In this document: in pieces, positions 22,114 to 29,886 of the stretch
Layout: each line of letters starts with the position of its first letter
How positions within the stretch are numbered: the stretch's first letter is position 1
From: Deinococcus planocerae
GTDB lineage: Bacteria > Deinococcota > Deinococci > Deinococcales > Deinococcaceae
Direction of reading: 5' to 3'
Assembly (NCBI RefSeq): GCF_002869765.1
Contig: NZ_PNOR01000042.1
Span: 1-29,886 of the forward strand
DNA length: 29,886 nt
Notes under the pieces: generated by a model
What the model was told of the DNA's origin: nothing
What the model saw: the letters and a program-made list of their open reading frames with translations, nothing else
Databases searched by the model: none
Position numbers and translations under genes: made by a program

Positions 22114-22917
22114 GTGAGCGCCAACTCTCCCGCCGAGGTCGCCGCCCAGTACGCCACCGACCGGAACCTGCGCGTCCGCAAGGAGACGCACGTGCGGTAC
22201 GGGGTGGGCCCGGATCTCGAGCCCAGGGTGGACGAGTTGCTGGCCCTGCGGGGCAACGAGGCGTTGTTGGACGTGGGGACCGGCCCCGGCGACTTTCCCG
22301 GACGGTTGCGTGATCAGGGGCACCGGGGCCGCCTCGTCGGGGTGGACCTCTCCCCTGGCATGGTCGAACACGCCACGGCCTTCCACCCAGGGGTCGAGTT
22401 TGTGCAGGCCAGCGCCGACGCCCTCCCCTTCCCGGACGCCTCCTTCGGCGTGCTCACGGCGCGCCACATGCTCTACCACGTCCCCGACGTTCCCGCCGCC
22501 CTGGCGGAGTTCGCGCGGGTGCTGAGGCCGGGCGGACGCTTCCTGGCCGTGACGAACGCCTCCGGTTCCCTGGGCGAACTGTGGGACGTGGTGGCGGAGG
22601 TGGCCCCGGAGGAACCTGCGCTCGGCGGGTTGCTGGAGAGCCGGGCGGGGTCGGCGGTGTTCTCGGAGCACAACGGCGAGGGGCTGGTGCGCGCGGCGTT
22701 CGGTCAGGTTCAGGTTGATGTTCTGGACAGCGCCCTTATGTTTCCTTCCCCCGAGCCGGTGCTGACTTACCTGGAGTCCATGACGGCGCTGCACCGTCTG
22801 GCCGAAGGGGACCGGGGCCGCGTCCGGGAGGCGCTGCGGCGGGTGCTGGCGCCCCGGTTCCGGGCGGGCGGGTGGCGGGTGCCCAAGCGGGTGGCCCTGA
22901 TCGGTGCCCGGCGGTAG
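22114..22917 (+). CDS. Class I SAM-dependent methyltransferase
   Basis: A 267-residue Rossmann-fold methyltransferase of the UbiE/methyltransferase-11 type. Motif I is LLDVGTGPGDFPGRL, LVGVDLSPGMVEHA is motif post-I, FVQASADALPFPDASFGVLTARHMLYHV covers motifs II-III, and LAEFARVLRPGGRFLAVTNASG follows. The N-terminus (YATDRNLRVRKETHVRYG) is typical of small-molecule methyltransferases. The acceptor is unknown. Start GTG 22114 is leaderless; there is no Shine-Dalgarno. It lies in the same direction as the GNAT and DUF1345 genes, but each has its own leaderless promoter, so the row is not a simple operon. Confidence 0.9.
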   Translation: MSANSPAEVAAQYATDRNLRVRKETHVRYGVGPDLEPRVDELLALRGNEALLDVGTGPGDFPGRLRDQGHRGRLVGVDLSPGMVEHATAFHPGVEFVQASADALPFPDASFGVLTARHMLYHVPDVPAALAEFARVLRPGGRFLAVTNASGSLGELWDVVAEVAPEEPALGGLLESRAGSAVFSEHNGEGLVRAAFGQVQVDVLDSALMFPSPEPVLTYLESMTALHRLAEGDRGRVREALRRVLAPRFRAGGWRVPKRVALIGARR

Positions 22918-22947
22918 GGATGGCCCGGGACGGGCACGGGGACGCTC

Positions 22948-22953
22948 TATCCT
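22948..22953 (+). promoter_or_regulatory. -10 box of the DUF1345 gene (leaderless)
   Basis: TATCCT, 6 bases before GTG 22960. Confidence 0.6.
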
Positions 22954-22959
22954 GGCCCG

Positions 22960-23613
22960 GTGACTGCCCCCCGCTCCCTGCCTCCGCCCGCCGTCACCCG
23001 GTTTCTGGTCGGAGCCGTGCTGGGCGTGGCCGTGGCGGTGCTCCTCCCGAACCGCTGGCCTCTCGTCGTGCAGATTCTGCTGGGCTGGAACGCCCTGTGC
23101 CTCTTTGTGCTGGGCCGCGTGTGGCCGAGGCTGCTGAGTTCGACCCCGGAGCGGACCCGGGCCCTCGCCACCCGCGAGGACGACACTCGGACCATCGCGC
23201 TGCTCCTCACCGTCATGTCGGCCCTCGTCAGCCTGCTCGGCGTGGGGTTCGCGCTGGCCCTCGCCCAGCAACGGCCCGAGTGGGCCTCCGGTCTGACGGC
23301 GCTCGCGGTCGTGACGACGGTGCTCTCGTGGCTATTGCTGCACACCGAGTACACCCTGCACTACGCCCGGCGCTACTACCAGGACGGCGGCGGCGTGCTG
23401 TTTCTGGAGGGGGGCGGCACCGCGCAGGACCCCGACTACCGTGACTTCCTGTACCTGGGCCTGACCATCGGCATGACCTATCAGGTCAGCGACACCAACA
23501 TCAACTCGCGGGCGATGCGCTGGCTGCTGCTCCAGCACGCCGTCCTCTCCTACGTGTTCGGCACGGTCGTGATCGCGCTGACGGTGGGCGGGGTGGCAAA
23601 TTTGCTCGGGTAG
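22960..23613 (+). CDS. DUF1345 membrane protein
   Basis: A 217-residue inner-membrane protein with about five hydrophobic segments: [73 protein letters not shown] and [17 protein letters not shown]. The conserved loop [20 protein letters not shown] marks DUF1345, a family of unknown function. The start is the leaderless GTG 22960. Transcription from here could also run into leuS, 190 bases downstream, and would then have to pass the leuS-leader terminator. Confidence 0.87.
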   Translation: MTAPRSLPPPAVTRFLVGAVLGVAVAVLLPNRWPLVVQILLGWNALCLFVLGRVWPRLLSSTPERTRALATREDDTRTIALLLTVMSALVSLLGVGFALALAQQRPEWASGLTALAVVTTVLSWLLLHTEYTLHYARRYYQDGGGVLFLEGGGTAQDPDYRDFLYLGLTIGMTYQVSDTNINSRAMRWLLLQHAVLSYVFGTVVIALTVGGVANLLG

Positions 23614-23669
23614 CAGCCTGTTCGCCCCGCCTCCGCCATCTGGCCCTTTTCCCTCGGTCCCAACTCCTT

Positions 23670-23675
23670 TACACT
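23670..23675 (+). promoter_or_regulatory. -10 box of the leuS leader transcript
   Basis: TACACT, 7 bases before GTG 23683, the start of a 13-codon leader frame. It is placed like the leaderless promoters elsewhere in the window. Confidence 0.55.
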
Positions 23676-23682
23676 GATCGGC

Positions 23683-23724
23683 GTGATCCGCTCTGCGCTT
23701 CCCACCCGGGGACGCCTCGCCTAG
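23683..23724 (+). CDS. Putative leuS leader peptide (leaderless, 13 codons)
   Basis: The GTG at 23683 opens MIRSALPTRGRLA, with stop TAG at 23722-23724. It has Leu codons CTT (6) and CTC (12) and three Arg codons. The -10 box 7 bases upstream implies that the transcript begins at this GTG. The 5' arm of the proposed antiterminator (23706-23713 and 23716-23720) lies inside this frame, so a translating ribosome would disrupt it. Two Leu of 13 is a weak leucine signature. Whether the frame is translated is unknown. Confidence 0.45.
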   Translation: MIRSALPTRGRLA

Positions 23725-23781
23725 CCCAAGAGCCTGAGCGAGCCCGTCCCCGGCTGCGTGTGGCCGGGGCGTTTTCTTTTT
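23706..23781 (+). promoter_or_regulatory. Putative transcription attenuator of leuS
   Basis: Two mutually exclusive structures are visible. Antiterminator: CCGGGGAC (23706-23713) pairs with GTCCCCGG (23746-23753), continued by CTCGC (23716-23720) with GCGAG (23738-23742), giving 13 base pairs around a small internal loop. Terminator: CCCCGGC (23748-23754) pairs with GCCGGGG (23763-23769), followed by CGTTTTCTTTTT (to 23781). They compete for 23748-23753. No T-box consensus was seen. The structure is between a promoter and leuS, so any transcript reaching leuS must read through it. Confidence 0.6.
23748..23781 (+). terminator. Intrinsic terminator within the leuS leader
   Basis: Perfect 7-base-pair GC stem (23748-23754 with 23763-23769), 8-base loop, then a T-rich tail to 23781. 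It stands only 22 bases ahead of the leuS ATG. Confidence 0.8.
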
Positions 23782-23803
23782 CCCCCTCCAAGGAGTGAGC
23801 CGT

Positions 23804-26269
<2,466 letters not shown>

Positions 26270-26365
26270 CGCGGTTGGCCGAGGAAGAGGCGGCCCGATG
26301 GGCAAGGGGGCTTCTCTTCGCCCAGCAGGCCGAAGACCGTGAGTCAACCGTTCCAACTCCACACA

Positions 26366-26405
26366 GAAAAGGCCCCACCCGTCCAATTCGGCGGGTGGGG
26401 TCTCT
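26366..26405. terminator. Shared terminator between leuS and the convergent small gene
   Basis: CCCCACCCG (26373-26381) pairs perfectly with CGGGTGGGG (26392-26400). On the minus strand it is followed by CCTTTTCT, a good T-tract; on the plus strand by TCTCTCC. It probably ends both converging transcripts, the minus one more clearly. Confidence 0.75.
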
Positions 26406-26437
26406 CCTTCAGAGGGTCGGCGGGGGTGTCGGCCTCA

Positions 26438-26638
26438 TCAGCGGTCGTCCGCGCCGACCTCCTCCCGGAGCAGCCGCAGGAGGTCGAGGGCCTGCTCGCG
26501 GGAGAGGGTCAGTTCCTGGGAGCCCGCGCCGTAGCGGTCGACCGAGAGATAGACGCCCTCCTGGGTGGGACAGACGTGCAGCCGACCGCCGGGCGTCCAG
26601 AAGGAGGTGAGCGGAGGAAGCGGGTGGGAGGGGGTCAT
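26438..26638 (-). CDS. Small hypothetical protein (66 aa)
   Basis: A short protein with beta-like strands (GGRLHVCPTQEGVYLSVDRY) and a C-terminal helix (LSREQALDLLRLLREEVGADD). No membrane segment or recognised motif. ATG 26638 has GGGAG close upstream. Codon use is Deinococcus-like, and a terminator follows, so it is probably real. It lies 58 bases after the 50-residue membrane protein gene on the same strand. Confidence 0.65.
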   Translation of the reverse strand: MTPSHPLPPLTSFWTPGGRLHVCPTQEGVYLSVDRYGAGSQELTLSREQALDLLRLLREEVGADDR

Positions 26639-26696
26639 GGCTCCCGCCCAGGGGAGAGGCTGGTGGCCCGGCTCTCTGTTCCATATTCAGCCCCGC

Positions 26697-26849
26697 TCAC
26701 TGGGCCTGCTCCGTCCAGGCGGGGCGCGGCCCGTCCGGAAGCCGCCCCAGGGCCTCCCGCGCCAGTTCGCGGTCCTCGCGGGGTAGGGTGAGGAAGGCGA
26801 GCGCCATCAGCAGGAGGGTAACCGCGGCCAGCAGGAGGACGAGTTCCAT
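26697..26849 (-). CDS. Small single-pass membrane protein (50 aa)
   Basis: ATG 26849 to TGA 26697. The protein starts [20 protein letters not shown], a clean membrane helix, followed by a charged cytoplasmic-type tail ([18 protein letters not shown], then PAWTEQAQ). A CACACT box lies 5 bases before the ATG, near the leaderless layout. Third-position GC is high, in line with real coding. Function is unknown; comparable tiny membrane proteins often modulate larger partners, but none is identified here. Confidence 0.6.
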   Translation of the reverse strand: MELVLLLAAVTLLLMALAFLTLPREDRELAREALGRLPDGPRPAWTEQAQ

Positions 26850-26902
26850 ACCCCAGTGTGCGAAAAGCCACACCGGGCGTGGTGACGGGCGCTTGCCGAA
26901 AC

Positions 26903-26919
26903 CTCAACAGGCGGTTGAG
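26903..26919. repeat. Small hairpin or palindrome
   Basis: CTCAAC, 5-base loop, GTTGAG. It lies downstream of the 55-residue gene and could be a weak terminator or an operator for the next small gene. No T-tract of note. Confidence 0.3.
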
Positions 26920-26962
26920 CGAATCTGGAGAGTCCGGGGGCCAAGGCGGGGAGGCAGACGCG

Positions 26963-27130
26963 TCAGGAGGTCGCCCGCGGGGACGGGCCGGGAGCGGGGG
27001 CGGAGGACGGCTCCCCGCCCGTCTCCGGGGTCGTCTGCGCCCCGTCCCCCGCGGGCTCGGGGGGCACGAGCGCCTCGCGCAGCATCCGGAGTTGTTCGGC
27101 GTTGGCCCTGGCGTGGGCGTCGTCACTCAT
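26963..27130 (-). CDS. Small hypothetical protein (55 aa), helical start and disordered tail
   Basis: ATG 27130 to TGA 26963. The first 22 residues form a helix ([20 protein letters not shown]); the remainder is Pro/Gly/Ser/Thr/Ala-rich and probably disordered ([16 protein letters not shown]). A CACCCT box ends 6 bases upstream, resembling the leaderless promoters, though the first base is not T. It lies 54 bases after the hydrolase gene stop. Function is unknown. Confidence 0.5.
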   Translation of the reverse strand: MSDDAHARANAEQLRMLREALVPPEPAGDGAQTTPETGGEPSSAPAPGPSPRATS

Positions 27131-27184
27131 GGGGGCAGGGTGACACGCGGGGCGGGGCGAGGGGGGCGCAGATGCGGCGTGAGC

Positions 27185-28186
27185 TCAGCGGGTCCCCGCC
27201 CAGAAGGCGTCCAGGGCCGAGCGCACCTCGGGCAAGCGCTCGAAGTGGGGCAGGCCGTCGGTGCCCTCGATGCGGACGGCGCTCACGTTGGGCTGGGCGT
27301 CGAACTGCGGCAGGCGGTCGAAACTCACGAACGCGTCCCGGTCGTAGAGGACCAGGGTGGGCACCGGGAGCTTGCTGTAGAGGTCGCGGTAGGCGTCAGG
27401 GGTAAAGAGCCGACCGCTGATGAAGTACAGGGGCGCGTTCCTCGCGCCGGGCTGGCGGGTCGTCTCCAGGGCGTACTCGACGAGGCCAAGGTCCACGGGC
27501 CCGCGGAAGGAGCGGTCGAGGAAGAGTTCGATGCTGGGCCGGGTCCGCAGCAGGGCGTAGAGGGGCGTGCCGACCGCGCGCAGACGGCGGTAGAGCCGCT
27601 CGCCGCCGTCCTCGGCGTTCGCCTCCTGGGTGCCGCCGCGCGGTGCTCCGAGGCCGCTGGGACTGATCAGGGCCAGGGTGCGGATGCGGGGCTCCCCCAG
27701 GGCCGCGCGGGCGGCGAACTCGCCCCCCAGGCTGAGGGCCACCACGTCCACGTCGCCGCCGATCCGGGCGACGAGCGCGCGGATGGCCGACGCCATCAGC
27801 TCGGGGGTGTAGGGCACGTCGGGGCGGCTACTGCTCCCGAAGCCCGGCCACTCCAGGGCGTACAGGGGCCGGGTGCCCGCGTAGGCGTCCCAGAGCGGCT
27901 TGACCTCGTAGGCGCTCGCGGCGGCGTTCACCGAGGGGGTCAGCACCAGGGGCCGCCCGCTGCCCCGGGGGTCGGCGTAGTACGCCACCCGCAGGGAGCC
28001 CGGCAGGTCGAGGAACTGCCGCTCGCCGGAGAGCGCGGGGCGCAGGGCCGGGGCCGGAGCCGTCACCCGGGGCGTGGCGGGGGCCGGAGCGACCGGGGCA
28101 GGCGTCTGCGCGGCGGCCACCCCCGCGAGGACGAGCAAGAGGGCGGCGAGGGGCAGGCGCCAGCGGGAGGCGGGGCGGGGAGTCAT
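27185..28186 (-). CDS. Exported alpha/beta hydrolase
   Basis: A 333-residue protein with a clear signal peptide (basic [10 protein letters not shown], then [17 protein letters not shown], cleavage likely after AAA or AQ) and a Pro/Ala linker. The hydrolase core starts about residue 55. The oxyanion region is [14 protein letters not shown], the nucleophile elbow is [11 protein letters not shown] (Ser in LSLGG), the acid is likely Asp in LYDRDAF, and the His is in [11 protein letters not shown]. The substrate is unknown; ester hydrolysis outside the cytoplasmic membrane is the general expectation. It follows the 142-residue hypothetical gene by 48 bases and may share its transcript. Confidence 0.87.
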   Translation of the reverse strand: MTPRPASRWRLPLAALLLVLAGVAAAQTPAPVAPAPATPRVTAPAPALRPALSGERQFLDLPGSLRVAYYADPRGSGRPLVLTPSVNAAASAYEVKPLWDAYAGTRPLYALEWPGFGSSSRPDVPYTPELMASAIRALVARIGGDVDVVALSLGGEFAARAALGEPRIRTLALISPSGLGAPRGGTQEANAEDGGERLYRRLRAVGTPLYALLRTRPSIELFLDRSFRGPVDLGLVEYALETTRQPGARNAPLYFISGRLFTPDAYRDLYSKLPVPTLVLYDRDAFVSFDRLPQFDAQPNVSAVRIEGTDGLPHFERLPEVRSALDAFWAGTR

Positions 28187-28234
28187 GGTCCGATCTTTCG
28201 GCCCGGACGGCAGGGCGATTGTCCCGGGCCAGCC

Positions 28235-28663
28235 TCAGTTCAGGCGGTCGGGCCCCGGCGGCCCGCGCCCCCCCTCGCCGAGGTAGAGGGCGGCCACGTC
28301 GCGCAGGAGGCGGCGGGCGAGGGCGATCAGGTCGTCTTCGGTGGTGCCCGTGAGGTGGAAAGCGCCGCGCCCGGCGTACTCGCCCACGAAGGCGCCGTTC
28401 TCCCGGCGCACGCGGACGAAGACCTCGCACAGGCCCAGCCTCAGCCACGCGGCGTGCCACCCGCCGGGGGGAACGGGCCGCAGGCGCTGGTCGGGGTCGG
28501 GGGTGAAGTCGAGCGTGACGTTGTTCAGGGGGAGTCCCGGGCCGCTCGCGGTGCGCAGGGCGTGGTAGAGGGCATTCAGGAACGCCTCGCAGGCCCGCTG
28601 CTCGGCCTGCCGGGCGTCGGCGGCGCGCCCAATCGCGGCTTGCAGGGCGTCGAAGTCGTTCAC
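28235..28663 (-). CDS. Hypothetical protein (142 aa)
   Basis: Soluble, with a helical N-terminus ([19 protein letters not shown]) and central beta strands ([35 protein letters not shown]). A C-terminal helix carries [20 protein letters not shown], followed by a Gly/Pro tail. No family was recognised. The start is GTG 28663; a TACGAA(T) box lies 6-7 bases upstream, again suggesting a leaderless mRNA. It is divergent from the lipid-A-disaccharide-synthase-related gene (69 bases between starts) and upstream of the hydrolase. Confidence 0.72.
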   Translation of the reverse strand: MNDFDALQAAIGRAADARQAEQRACEAFLNALYHALRTASGPGLPLNNVTLDFTPDPDQRLRPVPPGGWHAAWLRLGLCEVFVRVRRENGAFVGEYAGRGAFHLTGTTEDDLIALARRLLRDVAALYLGEGGRGPPGPDRLN

Positions 28664-28719
28664 GCGCCCATTCGTACCACGCGCGGGCCCCCGGGCAGCA
28701 CCCCCCTCCCGTGGCCCGC

Positions 28720-28725
28720 TATGCT
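28720..28725 (+). promoter_or_regulatory. -10 box of the gene at 28733 (leaderless)
   Basis: TATGCT, 7 bases before GTG 28733. The ATG inside it (28721) is in frame but is unlikely as a start. Confidence 0.6.
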
Positions 28726-28732
28726 GCCCCCC

Positions 28733-29886
28733 GTGACGCCCCTGCCCCCCCGGCCCGTCCTCCTGATTTCGAACGGCACGGCGGAGGATCTGATCGGGGC
28801 GCGGCTGCTCGGGCACCTCGGCGCGGCCCTGCCGGGGGTGGAGGCGCGGGCGCTGCCCCTCGTGGGCGCGGGGGGCAGTTACGCGGGGCTGCCGGGGGTC
28901 ACGCGGGTGGGCGGGGAACTGCGGCTGCCGAGCGGGGGCTTTCCCTTCGGGAGCGCGGCGAGCCTGCTCGCGGACCTGCGGGCGGGGCTCGTCGGCGCGT
29001 CGCTGCGGCAGTGGCGGGACGCCGGGCGGGCGGCGCGGGGCGCGGGCGCGGTCGTCGTGGTCGGGGACGCCTACGCCCTGATGGTGGGGACGGCGGCGGC
29101 GCGGGGGGCGGGCGTGCCCCTCGTCCACGTCCAGCCGCTCCTGAGCGCGCACTACCTGGAGGGGCTGGGCGTGCGGGGAGCCCTCTGCGAACTCAACGCG
29201 CTGGGGGCGAACCTCCCGATGCCCTACGAGTTGCGGCTGGCACGCGGGGCGCGGGCAGTCTTCGTGCGCGACGCGGTGACGGCGCGGTACTACCGGGCGC
29301 GGGGCGTGCGGGCGCGCTGGGCGGGCAGCTTCGCCCTCGACGTGCTGCCCCCGCCCGAGCGGGACCTGTCGGCGCTGACGGGGGGGCGCCGGGTGCTCGC
29401 CCTGCTGCCCGGCTCGCGGGGGGACCACCGCCGGAGCCTGCCCGTGATGCTGCGGGCGGCGGCGCGCCTCTCCGGGGTCGCGGGCGTCGTCGCCTGGGCG
29501 CACGGGTGGGACGCCGTGACCCTGCCGGGCGGCTGGCGGCTGACGGCGGAGGACGACCGGACGGCCTGGGCGCAGGGTGAGGGGGCGCGCATCCCCCTGC
29601 TGCGGGGCGCCTTCGGGGCGGTCGCGCGCTCGGCGGACGTGGCGGTGGGCACGGCGGGCACGGCGAACGAGCAACTCGCGGGGCTGGGCGTGCCCGCCGT
29701 GGCCTTCCCGACGGGCGGGCCGCAGTACACGGCGGGCTTCGCGCGGCGGCAGGGGCGGCTGCTCGGGGACGCGCTGGGGGTCGTCGCCCCCACCCCGGAG
29801 GCGGTGGCGGCGGAGGTGCGGGCTCTCCTCGGGGACCCGGCGCGGCGGGCTGGGCGGCGCGGTGTTCGCCTCCGCCGACCTCTCGG
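28733..29886 (+). CDS. Lipid-A-disaccharide-synthase-related protein (3' end off window)
   Basis: A GT-B-like glycosyltransferase fold. [21 protein letters not shown] is the N-terminal strand and loop. Later segments are [13 protein letters not shown], a [21 protein letters not shown] nucleotide-sugar motif like that of LpxB, and [31 protein letters not shown]. These match the lipid-A-disaccharide-synthase-related family found in Deinococcus and cyanobacteria, whose product is unknown; true lipid A is not expected here. Start GTG 28733 is leaderless. The frame is open to the edge, but from about 29850 it gives basic, low-GC3 codons ([12 protein letters not shown]), while another frame gives [12 protein letters not shown] with uniformly high GC3. 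A 1-base frameshift is likely there. Confidence 0.82.
   Translation, partial: MTPLPPRPVLLISNGTAEDLIGARLLGHLGAALPGVEARALPLVGAGGSYAGLPGVTRVGGELRLPSGGFPFGSAASLLADLRAGLVGASLRQWRDAGRAARGAGAVVVVGDAYALMVGTAAARGAGVPLVHVQPLLSAHYLEGLGVRGALCELNALGANLPMPYELRLARGARAVFVRDAVTARYYRARGVRARWAGSFALDVLPPPERDLSALTGGRRVLALLPGSRGDHRRSLPVMLRAAARLSGVAGVVAWAHGWDAVTLPGGWRLTAEDDRTAWAQGEGARIPLLRGAFGAVARSADVAVGTAGTANEQLAGLGVPAVAFPTGGPQYTAGFARRQGRLLGDALGVVAPTPEAVAAEVRALLGDPARRAGRRGVRLRRPL

Noticed and set aside
23676..23803. T-box riboswitch in the leuS leader
   Set aside because: The leader is too short and has no AGGGTGGNACCGCG-like antiterminator consensus or stem I; the structure fits a simpler attenuator.
26270..26365. 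Possible gene between leuS and its terminator
   Set aside because: No frame with start, ribosome site and normal composition; the leuS terminator follows.
28711..29580. Plus-strand frame starting at 28711 near the right edge
   Set aside because: It gives Gly/Ala/Arg-rich low-complexity protein. The frame from GTG 28733 gives clear glycosyltransferase motifs and better codon use.

Overview
The window reads as chromosomal DNA of a Deinococcus species. It is very GC-rich, and the gene set fits that genus: amylosucrase, polyphosphate glucokinase, a type-3 (archaeal-style) prolyl-tRNA synthetase, an L31 without zinc cysteines, a DUF3084 protein beside LptB, a lipid-A-disaccharide-synthase-related protein, and a caa3 oxidase assembly cassette. 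Many genes have a TANNNT -10 box ending 6-7 bases before the start codon, which implies leaderless mRNAs, a well-known Deinococcus feature. No tRNA, rRNA, CRISPR array, complete insertion sequence, phage or origin was seen. The genus call is inferred from gene content.

Layout. 1-1486 (minus): lptB and a truncated DUF3084 membrane/coiled-coil gene, divergent from deoB. 1586-4930 (plus): deoB, an overlapping DUF3108-like gene that seems to start at CTG, then hisD. 4931-5252: repeat-filled spacer. 5253-7424 (minus): PCuAC copper chaperone, SCO1 and CtaG, a three-gene copper-delivery operon for cytochrome oxidase; the ctaG frame runs on through a terminator hairpin and repeats. 7566-8558 (plus): LacI-family regulator. 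8572-15792 (minus): GGDEF cyclase, thymidine kinase, a frameshifted small gene, rpmE, an amidohydrolase (probable aminodeoxyfutalosine deaminase), a Spo0M-like protein, polyphosphate glucokinase, a GNAT protein, rpmI-rplT and a 63-residue protein coupled to amylosucrase. 15789-19966 (minus): amylosucrase, a NADAR gene broken by an in-frame stop, a DUF2171 protein, a nucleotidyltransferase and a VOC protein. 20058-26269 (plus): proS, GNAT, methyltransferase, DUF1345 membrane protein and leuS. 26438-28663 (minus): three small proteins, an exported alpha/beta hydrolase and a hypothetical. 28733 to the end (plus): the lipid-A-disaccharide-synthase-related gene, cut by the window edge and with a probable frameshift just before it.

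How the genes connect. Amylosucrase and polyphosphate glucokinase belong to sugar and storage-glucan metabolism. The LacI regulator's own promoter and the amylosucrase promoter carry closely similar palindromes, so the regulator probably controls both. PCuAC, SCO1 and CtaG should act together in building the CuA/caa3 oxidase, and the amidohydrolase may feed menaquinone synthesis for the same respiratory chain.

The most interesting signal is ahead of leuS: a promoter, a 13-codon leaderless reading frame, an antiterminator stem and a mutually exclusive intrinsic terminator, all between DUF1345 and leuS. It looks like an undescribed attenuator. Other points of note are the CTG start after deoB, the shared operators, a TAG stop codon that doubles as part of a -10 box, and several broken frames (10396-10736, 17839-18321, about 29850).
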